A stretch of DNA of 8,635 bases from an uncultured Lachnospiraceae bacterium (lineage in GTDB: Bacteria > Bacillota_A > Clostridia > Lachnospirales > Lachnospiraceae). Under the pieces are notes generated by a model. The model saw only the letters and a list, made by a program, of their open reading frames with translations. It was not told the origin of the DNA and made no database searches. Below, piece by piece: positions 1-5,736 of this stretch. Each line of letters starts with the position of its first letter. Position 1 is the first letter of the stretch. The translations under genes and the position numbers were made by a program. Where the stretch lies: assembly GCA_902783205.1 (NCBI GenBank), contig CACZQE010000047.1, forward strand, positions 1 through 8,635, given 5' to 3'.

Positions 1-342
1 GGAGAAGGATTCACCGGCCTGGTCGGCCACAGCGATGATATCGCCTACGGGATTCTGGCGGCCCTTACTGACCGCGGCCTGCGGGTTCCCGAGGACATGA
101 GTGTGGCAGGCTTTGACAACAGCCCCCTGTCAGCTATGCCCCGGATTTCCCTGACCACCGTGGAGCACGCGGCTGCTCTGAAGGGAAAAAGAGCCGTAGA
201 GCTCATCATGGAAAAACACAGGCACAGGGACAGGACCGGCAGCCATCACATCATTACCCGCATGGAATACGAACCATCCCTGATCGTACGCCGTACCACC
301 GGCCCGGCCCCCAAAAAAGCAGCAAGGTCAAAAACGGAATAA
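1..342 (+). CDS. LacI-type transcriptional regulator, C-terminal effector domain (5' end outside window)
   Basis: Frame 1 is open from the first base to a TAA at 340-342, giving the last 113 residues of a regulator; the DNA-binding N-terminus lies upstream of the window. The visible part matches the end of the periplasmic-binding-protein-like sensor domain of LacI-family repressors. It has GHSDDIAYGILAAL (the usual N-D-x-x-A-x-G helix), then GLRVPEDMSVAGFDNSPLS, then ISLTTVEH, and finally a Y-E-P-S-L-I-V-R-R strand close to the C-terminus. The TTVEH segment and the E-P-S-L-I-V-R ending also fit GntR/LacI chimeric AraR-like regulators, so the type of DNA-binding domain cannot be told. Such proteins usually bind a sugar or similar small ligand and control nearby carbohydrate genes, here probably genes to the left. 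The last dozen residues are a basic, low-complexity tail. Family call firm; ligand and target unknown. Confidence 0.85.
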   Translation, partial: GEGFTGLVGHSDDIAYGILAALTDRGLRVPEDMSVAGFDNSPLSAMPRISLTTVEHAAALKGKRAVELIMEKHRHRDRTGSHHIITRMEYEPSLIVRRTTGPAPKKAARSKTE

Positions 343-475
343 TCCATTCTTTTATATCGAAAAATATCAAATGCATCGAAAATTTTTGTCTTGAACAGTT
401 TTGAAAATTACGGTCAAAAAATATGGAAGAAGCCACAATTTTACACACATTCAATCGGTCTTTCATTTGCCTCCA

Positions 476-484
476 TGATATAAT
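476..484 (+). promoter_or_regulatory. Extended -10 promoter for the ABC importer operon
   Basis: The sequence TGATATAAT holds a perfect TATAAT (479-484) preceded by the TG of an extended -10 element, about 59 bases before the first ATG of the operon. At the normal distance there is only a weak -35 (around 456-461, CGGTCT), as is usual for extended -10 promoters. Transcription would start near 491. The rest of the 343-542 gap is AT-rich. I see no convincing Fur-type palindrome, no cobalamin riboswitch box and no clear terminator for the upstream regulator gene. Confidence 0.6.
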
Positions 485-542
485 TTTGTTATGAAACTAT
501 ACTTTTTTAACATTATTGCTCTTTTATGTAAGGAGGTAAGAG

Positions 543-1613
543 ATGAAAAAACAACTGATTGCTGCATTCCTTTGCGCATGTATGGTATTTTCCATGGCAG
601 CATGCGGCGGCACACCCGAAGGCAAGAAAAAAGTAACCGGCTCAAAAGGTGATGAATATCTGGTTGATGAAGAGTCCAAGACTGTTTCCACAGATGATAC
701 CAAGAGTGAATATGAGCCCTACACCATCACACTGAACCTGGAGCGTTCCGGCATCGGCCAGAACATGGAAGAGACCTTTACTTCCGCTCCTACCAAAGTT
801 GTAGCCGACGGCGACCAGATGGCTGATTTCTTCTTCGACCTGGGTCTGGAAGACCACATGGCAGGCTACACAAGAGGCGCCTGCTGGTCCACTGTCAGTG
901 ACTATCCGGCAAGAGACAAAGTCAAGAAAATCACGGAGGACGGCGTCAACCTTCAGAATGCATCCAAAGAGCAGATCCTTGCAACAGGCTGTGACTTCAT
1001 GATGGGATGGGATTCCCTCTTCTCAGAGGACCATTTCTCCGTTGACTTCTGTCTTGACAACGGAATTATCCCCTACTTCCCCTACTGCTGTTCCGATTCC
1101 GCTACTTTTGAGGATATCTACAAAGACTATGAAGTACTGGGACATGTGTTCGGTGTTACAGAGCTGGCAGACCAGAAAGTACAGGCTATGAAGGACAAGC
1201 TGGAAGAAGTAAAGACCAAACTCGGCGACGATGCATACAAGAACCCCATCAAGGTATTCGTATACGACTCCGGCGAGGATGCTCCTTTCACTGCATGTCA
1301 GGGTGTTCCCGGCGACATGATCAAGAAGGCCGGCGGCATCTCCATCTTTGACGACATCAAAAAAGGCTGGGCAACTCCTTCCTGGGAAGAAGTTGTAGAG
1401 AGAGATCCCGATGTTATCCTGATTCTGGACTATGACTATGACACGGATAAGAAGATCGAGTTCTTAAAGACCAACGATTTCACCAAGGATCTGCGGGCTG
1501 TAAAAGAAGGCCGCATCTACTCCGCATGCTGTTCCGATATGCAGGGATCCGCAGGATCGGCAGGAACAGTTGAGATCATGGCTAAACAGTTCTATCCGGA
1601 AAAATTCAAATAA
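543..1613 (+). CDS. ABC importer substrate-binding lipoprotein (FecB/BtuF-type)
   Basis: This 356-residue protein should capture the substrate outside the membrane and hand it to the permease encoded next. It starts with a lipoprotein signal peptide: Lys-Lys-Gln, a hydrophobic stretch, and the lipobox S-M-A-A-C with the lipid-carrying Cys at residue 21. A charged linker (about 22-58) follows. Residues about 82-350 look like the periplasmic-binding fold PF01497: APTKVVADGDQMADFFFDLGLED near the start, KEQILATGCDFMMGWDS at 142-158, and the hallmark P-S-W-E-E-V-V-E-R-D-P-D-V-I-L at 279-293. The start is set by AAGGAGG at 530-536, with 6 bases to the ATG. It leads the operon; the permease gene starts 13 bases after its stop. 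The mature part has eight cysteines besides Cys21, including pairs at 182-183 and 329-330, which is unusual for a binding protein. Family members bind ferric siderophores, heme, cobalamin or molybdate; the ligand here is not determined. Confidence 0.88.
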   Translation: MKKQLIAAFLCACMVFSMAACGGTPEGKKKVTGSKGDEYLVDEESKTVSTDDTKSEYEPYTITLNLERSGIGQNMEETFTSAPTKVVADGDQMADFFFDLGLEDHMAGYTRGACWSTVSDYPARDKVKKITEDGVNLQNASKEQILATGCDFMMGWDSLFSEDHFSVDFCLDNGIIPYFPYCCSDSATFEDIYKDYEVLGHVFGVTELADQKVQAMKDKLEEVKTKLGDDAYKNPIKVFVYDSGEDAPFTACQGVPGDMIKKAGGISIFDDIKKGWATPSWEEVVERDPDVILILDYDYDTDKKIEFLKTNDFTKDLRAVKEGRIYSACCSDMQGSAGSAGTVEIMAKQFYPEKFK

Positions 1614-1626
1614 AAAGGATTAAAGT

Positions 1627-2694
1627 ATGAACACAGCACTGTTTCCCTTAAAGCGCAGGACCCACTACATAGCCTTCTGCATCATTATGGCTGCCCTCCT
1701 GGCGGCTTCCTGTGTTGCTGCAACAAGGCTTGGAAGTGTCAGTCTGCAATTTGACGTAATTAAAAAAGTCGTTGTGAATAAGCTGATGCGGCGGAACGTA
1801 TATGCTGTGACCTGGGAATCAAGCACCGAGATGATCCTGTGGGGTATCCGTATCCCCAGGATCCTCACTGCTTGTATCGTAGGCGCAGGTCTTACACTGT
1901 GCGGTATTCTCATGCAGGCCCTGACCAAGAACCCCCTGGCTGATCCCTATGTACTGGGTATCTCCCACGGTGCTTCTGCCGGTGCGGTTTCCGTCATCAT
2001 GTACGGATACCTGTCATTCCTTGGCGGATACGGTACCATGGTCGGCGCTTTCCTTGGCGCTGTCATTTCCATCATGCTGGCACTGAGAATTGCCACCATA
2101 AGGAACAAGGTAACCGCGACCCAGCTGGTTCTTGCCGGTATCGCTGTTTCCGCCCTGTTCGGAGCCATTACCAACTTTATGATCTATTATACCAAGACCG
2201 GCTCCGACAAGGTCAAAACCGCTACTTACTGGATGATGGGTTCCCTGAACGGGTCTTCCTGGGAAAAGCTCAAATATGCCACCATCGCTTTTGTGATCTG
2301 CCTGATCATGATCCTGGCCCTGTCCAAGGGACTGGATGTCCTCCTTCTGGGAGATGACGTGGCAGTTACGGTCGGTGTGGATACAGACAGGTTAAAGCTG
2401 ATCATCATCATCATTGCCACCCTGCTCACAGGTATCATCGTATCCATCAGCGGAACCATCGGTTTTGTCGGCCTGACCATCCCCCACATTACCAGATCCA
2501 TCGTAGGAACCAAACACAAACGTCTGATTCCTGCCTCAGTTCTGGTAGGCGGAACCTTCCTGGTAATCGCCGACATTATTTCCCGGGTCATCGTATCCCC
2601 GGAAGAACTGCCCATCGGTGTCGTTTCGGCATTCTTCGGCGCACCCTTCTTCCTCTACCTGATACGGAAATCCCACGGACAGTTTGGAGGATGA
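1627..2694 (+). CDS. FecCD-type ABC importer permease
   Basis: A 355-residue integral membrane protein of the FecCD/BtuC family (PF01032), expected to form a homodimeric channel because only one permease gene is present. A first membrane helix lies at about 13-32, and further hydrophobic segments fill the chain, fitting the ten-helix BtuC fold. Family motifs are clear: RIPRIL (75-80), NPLADPYVLG.SHGAS around 102-117, the MMGSLNGSSW block (203-212), GTIGFVGLTIPHITR (276-290, close to the loop that contacts the ATPase), and LPIGVVSAFFGAPFFLYLIRK near the end. AAAAGGA at 1613-1619 serves as ribosome binding site. The TGA stop is four bases before the ATPase start, so translation is probably coupled. 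The length is normal for the family. Substrate class (metal chelate or corrinoid) follows from the family; the exact compound cannot be read from the sequence. Confidence 0.93.
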   Translation: MNTALFPLKRRTHYIAFCIIMAALLAASCVAATRLGSVSLQFDVIKKVVVNKLMRRNVYAVTWESSTEMILWGIRIPRILTACIVGAGLTLCGILMQALTKNPLADPYVLGISHGASAGAVSVIMYGYLSFLGGYGTMVGAFLGAVISIMLALRIATIRNKVTATQLVLAGIAVSALFGAITNFMIYYTKTGSDKVKTATYWMMGSLNGSSWEKLKYATIAFVICLIMILALSKGLDVLLLGDDVAVTVGVDTDRLKLIIIIIATLLTGIIVSISGTIGFVGLTIPHITRSIVGTKHKRLIPASVLVGGTFLVIADIISRVIVSPEELPIGVVSAFFGAPFFLYLIRKSHGQFGG

Positions 2695-2698
2695 GAGT

Positions 2699-3472
2699 AT
2701 GAAGCTGGATGTAAAAGATATAGTATACTCCATCGACTCAAAACTGATCGTAAATGGAGTCAGTCTCGGGATTGAAGAAGGTGAGTTTGTCGGACTGGTC
2801 GGACCTAACGGCTGCGGCAAATCCACACTGTTAAAAAGTATTTATAAAGTATATAAGCCCGATTCCGGCGCTGCTTATATCGACGGAAAAAATGTAGCGG
2901 AAATGTCCAGCAGGGAGACCGCTCTGGAAATGTCCGTCATGCAGCAGGAGAACAACGTGGAGTTCGACATGACCGTATATGACATGGTCATGCTCGGACG
3001 TTTCGCCCACCAGAAAATGTTCGGAAACGACAAGGCAGCTGAGCGCCAGATCGTGCTGGACGGTATCCGGGAGGTAGGCCTGGAAGGCTACGAGGAGCGA
3101 AGCTTCCTCTCCCTGTCAGGCGGTGAAAAGCAGCGGACCCTGGTAGCCAGGGCCCTGGTCCAGAAGGCGGAGCTGATCATCCTGGATGAGCCCACCAACC
3201 ATCTGGACATCGGCTACCAGTATCAGATCATGAATATTCTGAAGCGTCAGAAGCTGACTGTCTTCTCTTCCATTCATGACCTGAATGTGGCATCCTGCTA
3301 CTGCGACCGGATCATCCTGCTGAAGAAAGGAAAGATCGTTGATGTCGGAACGCCCAAGGAGGTCTTTGTTCCCTACAAGATCCGCCAGCTTTTCGGCATC
3401 GATACCCAGATTACGGAGAATCCCTGTACGGGCAAACCCAATATCGTTTTTATTCCTGATTTTCAAATGTAA
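2699..3472 (+). CDS. ABC importer ATPase (FecE/FhuC/BtuD-type)
   Basis: A 257-residue cytoplasmic ATPase that powers the importer made with the two preceding genes. All nucleotide-binding motifs are intact: Walker A GPNGCGKST (35-43), Q-loop MQQEN (81-85), signature LSGGE (139-143) followed by KQR, Walker B LIILDEP (159-165), D-loop NHLD (167-170) and switch His 193 in SIHDLN. The R-E-T-A-L-E-M-S-V-M-Q-Q region and the C-terminal V-G-T-P-K-E-V-F segment are typical of iron-chelate and cobalamin ATPases. I chose the ATG at 2699 because GGAGG (2686-2690) lies 8 bases before it; an in-frame TTG at 2684 would overlap the permease gene and lacks this spacing. Four bases separate it from the permease stop. 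A strong terminator 19 bases after its stop closes the operon. Confidence 0.94.
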   Translation: MKLDVKDIVYSIDSKLIVNGVSLGIEEGEFVGLVGPNGCGKSTLLKSIYKVYKPDSGAAYIDGKNVAEMSSRETALEMSVMQQENNVEFDMTVYDMVMLGRFAHQKMFGNDKAAERQIVLDGIREVGLEGYEERSFLSLSGGEKQRTLVARALVQKAELIILDEPTNHLDIGYQYQIMNILKRQKLTVFSSIHDLNVASCYCDRIILLKKGKIVDVGTPKEVFVPYKIRQLFGIDTQITENPCTGKPNIVFIPDFQM

Positions 3473-3491
3473 ATTTCCGGAAAAGGTATAT

Positions 3492-3526
3492 AAAAATCAC
3501 TGCGGCATTATACCGCAGTGATTTTT
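3492..3526 (+). terminator. Rho-independent terminator of the ABC importer operon
   Basis: A perfect 14-bp stem (3492-3505 pairs with 3513-3526) closes a 7-base loop, CATTATA. The core CACTGCGG/CCGCAGTG is GC-rich and the 3' arm runs into six consecutive T (3522-3527). Because the left arm begins with A5, the element could also stop transcription on the minus strand, although no minus-strand gene enters here. Confidence 0.93.
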
Positions 3527-3537
3527 TATGTTATAAT
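3508..3537 (+). promoter_or_regulatory. Extended -10 promoter for the DegV/peptidase unit, overlapping the terminator
   Basis: TGTTATAAT at 3529-3537 gives a perfect TATAAT (3532-3537) with an upstream TG. With an 18-base spacer, TTATAC (3508-3513) is a partial -35 that lies in the loop and first base of the 3' arm of the preceding terminator. Transcription would start near 3544 and give a leader of about 80 bases. Inferred from sequence only. Confidence 0.5.
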
Positions 3538-3571
3538 CAATACATCCCTGCAAGTTTAATCGGATAACCAT

Positions 3572-3598
3572 CCCGCCCGGTCAAAGCCGGCATGCGGG
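3572..3598 (+). promoter_or_regulatory. GC-rich leader hairpin with U-tract ahead of degV-type gene
   Basis: CCCGC (3572-3576) pairs with GCGGG (3594-3598), and CCGG (3577-3580) pairs with CCGG (3587-3590) around the 6-base loop TCAAAG. Three bases (CAT, 3591-3593) bulge on the 3' side. TTTTATTT (3599-3606) follows, and the ribosome binding site begins two bases later. The shape is that of an intrinsic terminator or attenuator placed between promoter and gene. A short upstream GGAT...ATCC (3562-3573) would compete with the 5' arm. I recognise no known riboswitch class here. Confidence 0.45.
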
Positions 3599-3624
3599 TT
3601 TTATTTCAAAAGGAGTGCTGATTT

Positions 3625-4479
3625 ATGGTCAGAATTCTATCAGACAGCACCTGCGATCTTTCCAGAGAGCTGACAGACCGTTACAGGATAGCCATCCTCC
3701 CCCTCCACGTTCTTCTGGAGGACAAGGAATACGAAGACGGGGCCGGGATCACACCCGACCAGATCTACTCCTGGTCCGATGCCCACGATCTTTCCCCGAA
3801 AACCTCGGCTCCTTCCATCGAGAGTGCGGTCACCAGGATGAAACCCCTGCTTGATGACGGAGACGAACTGATCTGTTTTTCCGTATCGGAATCCATGTCA
3901 ACCTCCAGCAATATCATGCGGCTTGCCGCCGCGGAGCTTGACGCGGAAGACAGAGTCACAGTAATCAACTCTGCCAACCTTTCCACCGGCATCGGTCTTC
4001 TTCTGATCGAAGCTGCCCTCATGGCTGAAAAAGGGGCATCCCGGCAGGAAATCTGCGCGGTCATGGAGGAGCTGATCCCCAGAGTAAGGTCCAGCTTTGT
4101 AGTGGACACCATGACCTATCTGCGAAGGGGCGGACGGTGCGGCGCCGTGGCGGCCCTGGCCGGTTCCGCTTTAAAGATCCATCCCAAGATCATTGTGGCC
4201 GATGGGGCCATGCATGTGGGAAAGAAATACAGAGGACCTATGCCCAGGGTGATTATAAAATATGCCCGGGATATGGAGAATGAGCTTATGAAAGCCCGGA
4301 CAGACCGTGTCTTTATCACACATTCAGGCTGCAGCGATGAGACAATCACATCTGTAAAAGAGTATCTTGAAAGCCTGGATCATTTTCAGGAAATCCTGAT
4401 CACAAGGGCAGGAGGCGTAATCTCCAGCCACTGTGGTCCGGGAACTCTGGGTGTTCTCTTTATCGACGGGGAATCCTGA
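3625..4479 (+). CDS. DegV family fatty-acid-binding protein (FakB-like)
   Basis: A 284-residue cytosolic protein of the DegV family (PF02645). Characterised members (FakB) hold a fatty acid and present it to the kinase FakA, so that exogenous fatty acids enter phospholipid synthesis as acyl-phosphates. Family landmarks occur in order: SDSTCDL (6-12), the KTSAPS loop (59-64) whose Thr/Ser contact the carboxylate, SESMSTSSN (88-96), NSANLSTGIG (115-124), TYLRRGGR (164-171), KIHPKI (184-189), THSGC (232-236) and the SHCGPGTLG block (268-276) with the conserved His 269. Length is normal. The start is set by AAAAGGAG at 3608-3615, nine bases before the ATG. No FakA kinase gene is visible, which is common because many genomes carry several dispersed DegV genes. 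The peptidase gene begins 28 bases after its stop and is probably co-transcribed. Which fatty acid it prefers cannot be read from the sequence. Confidence 0.92.
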   Translation: MVRILSDSTCDLSRELTDRYRIAILPLHVLLEDKEYEDGAGITPDQIYSWSDAHDLSPKTSAPSIESAVTRMKPLLDDGDELICFSVSESMSTSSNIMRLAAAELDAEDRVTVINSANLSTGIGLLLIEAALMAEKGASRQEICAVMEELIPRVRSSFVVDTMTYLRRGGRCGAVAALAGSALKIHPKIIVADGAMHVGKKYRGPMPRVIIKYARDMENELMKARTDRVFITHSGCSDETITSVKEYLESLDHFQEILITRAGGVISSHCGPGTLGVLFIDGES

Positions 4480-4507
4480 TTTTCACACGGAAAGAAAGGA
4501 AGAAATC

Positions 4508-5491
4508 ATGAAGGAAATATCCATAAAAGACTTCGAGTCCATTCAGATCGGACAGACTGAAAATACTGATGCCGGAACAGGCTTAACCGTACTGATCGCA
4601 AAGGAAGGCATGGTTGCCGGACTGGATGTGCGGGGCGGCGGCCCGGCTTCAAGAGAGAGTGAACTCTTAAAACCGCTGGCAGCAGCTCATCAGATCCACG
4701 GTATCGTGCTGGCAGGCGGAAGCGCGTTTGGCCTGGGAGCCGCGAACGGGGTCATGGAATACCTGGAAGCCCATGACATCGGATATGATGTCGGCGTCAC
4801 CAAAGTTCCCCTGGTAGTCCAGTCCGACCTTTTTGATCTGACGGTAGCCGACCCCACGGTAAGACCTGATCCGGCCATGGGTTATGAAGCCGCAAAGCTC
4901 GCCCTGGAAGCACCGAATTATCAGGACGGAAATTACGGAGCAGGCTGCGGTGCCACGGTCGGAAAGATCTGCGGCATGGAAACCTGTATGAAAACGGGTA
5001 TCGGCAGTTACGCTGTTGAGATCGGCCCTCTCAAGGTCGGGGCAGTCGTTGCCCTCAATGCTCTGGGAGACGTCTATGACTGGAAAACAGGCAAAAAAAT
5101 AGCCGGCCTTCTCACTGAAGACCGGAAAGGATTCCGAAAAACAGAAGATGTCATGAAGGCCAGTATCGAGAAGATCGACAATAAGTTTACGGGCAACACC
5201 ACCCTGGCTGTGGTGATGACCAATGCCGCTTTTGAGAAGGCGCAGCTTTGCAAGATCGCAGGCATGGCCCACGACGGTTATGCCCGTTCCATCCGTCCGG
5301 TACATACATCAGCGGACGGCGACAGCATCTATGCCGTATCTGCCGGAAATCTGGAAGCTGATATGGATCTTGTGGGCGTACTTGCCGCCGAGGTGGTCAG
5401 TCAAGCCATCAAGCGGGCAGTTTTCAGCGCGGAAACTGCTTACGGCTACCCCTGCGCAGCAGATTTAAAAGATCTGAAAGCTGATTCCTAA
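4508..5491 (+). CDS. P1 family peptidase (DmpA-like N-terminal-nucleophile aminopeptidase)
   Basis: This 327-residue protein belongs to the DmpA/BapA family (PF03576), which cleaves itself into two subunits and then removes N-terminal residues from small peptides, amides or esters. Family blocks are clear: TDAGTGLTVLIAKEG (20-34), DVRGGGPASRE (40-50), IHGIVLAGGSAFGLGAANGV (63-82), YGAGCGATVGK (143-153), VALNALGDV (181-189, with the conserved Asn 184) and GNTTLAVVMTNA (229-240). The expected self-cleavage point is in the GNTT element, making Thr 231 or Thr 232 the new N-terminal nucleophile. There is no signal peptide, so it acts in the cytoplasm. I start at ATG 4508, preceded by GAAAGGA and beginning right before the conserved region; a GTG at 4433 would overlap the DegV gene for no clear reason. 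The physiological substrate is unknown. Its TAA stop overlaps the stop of the gene on the opposite strand. Confidence 0.9.
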   Translation: MKEISIKDFESIQIGQTENTDAGTGLTVLIAKEGMVAGLDVRGGGPASRESELLKPLAAAHQIHGIVLAGGSAFGLGAANGVMEYLEAHDIGYDVGVTKVPLVVQSDLFDLTVADPTVRPDPAMGYEAAKLALEAPNYQDGNYGAGCGATVGKICGMETCMKTGIGSYAVEIGPLKVGAVVALNALGDVYDWKTGKKIAGLLTEDRKGFRKTEDVMKASIEKIDNKFTGNTTLAVVMTNAAFEKAQLCKIAGMAHDGYARSIRPVHTSADGDSIYAVSAGNLEADMDLVGVLAAEVVSQAIKRAVFSAETAYGYPCAADLKDLKADS

Positions 5492-5718
5492 TCCGGTATC
5501 TCTCCCCTGTTTTCTTCTTCTACACGAGCCTGTGTCTGCCGGGCAGTTTCATCCACCGCCTGACCGAATCCGGTCAGGGCGGCAAAGGGTGCAAACTGCG
5601 CGGCTCTTTTACTGAGCTCCATACGGGGATGTCTCTTAGGTTCATAATGGGGCAGGTCTATGATATCCGCGTACGGATTAAGATCTGCCTTTTTATCATA
5701 TATGTTTTCCCGGCTCAT
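5488..5718 (-). CDS. YolD-like small protein, partner of Y-family polymerase
   Basis: A 76-residue protein with the pattern YADIIDLPHY...RHPRM, then RAAQFAPFAALTGFGQAVDETAR at about 38-60. This pattern is familiar from small proteins encoded next to UmuC-like polymerases in clostridia and resembles the YolD-like family (PF08863), where a W/F-x-P-F-A-A-L core recurs. YolD-like proteins have been proposed to act as functional counterparts of UmuD for Gram-positive UmuC homologues, but their mechanism is not settled. It starts 18 bases after the polymerase stop, with AGAGGTGAG just ahead of the ATG, so it is the last gene of the same operon. The N-terminus (1-15) and acidic C-terminus (about 66-76) look disordered. 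Its TAG stop overlaps the TAA of the convergent peptidase gene. Family assignment is by pattern recognition and should be checked with a profile search. Confidence 0.75.
   Translation of the reverse strand: MSRENIYDKKADLNPYADIIDLPHYEPKRHPRMELSKRAAQFAPFAALTGFGQAVDETARQTQARVEEENRGEIPD
5556..5582. other. GC-rich inverted repeat inside the YolD-like gene
   Basis: Eleven base pairs with one bulged G (5579) enclose the 4-base loop AATC (5567-5570). The innermost eight pairs are perfect (5559-5566 with 5571-5578). Neither side has a T-run, so it is not a standard intrinsic terminator. It lies 65 bases past the peptidase stop and encodes part of the conserved core of the YolD-like protein, so part of its symmetry may be chance from coding constraints. 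Confidence 0.5.
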
Positions 5719-5736
5719 CCCGGTCTCACCTCTTTC

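Noticed and set aside
343..542. Possible cobalamin riboswitch or Fur operator before the importer operon (AGCCACAA at about 431-438)
   Set aside because: The B12-box contexts are absent, the region is AT-rich without stable helices and only about 50 bases lie between the predicted start of transcription and the gene; no 19-base Fur-like palindrome was found.
2400..2416. ATC triplet repeat in the permease gene
   Set aside because: It encodes a run of isoleucines in a membrane helix, is in frame and too short to suggest phase variation.
2684..2698. TTG start for the ATPase, overlapping the permease end
   Set aside because: GGAGG lies 8 bases before ATG 2699 and is inside the TTG extension, so the shorter form is the better start.
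4433..4507. Upstream GTG start for the P1 peptidase
   Set aside because: It would overlap the DegV-type gene by 47 bases, and the family's conserved N-terminus begins right after ATG 4508, which has its own ribosome binding site.
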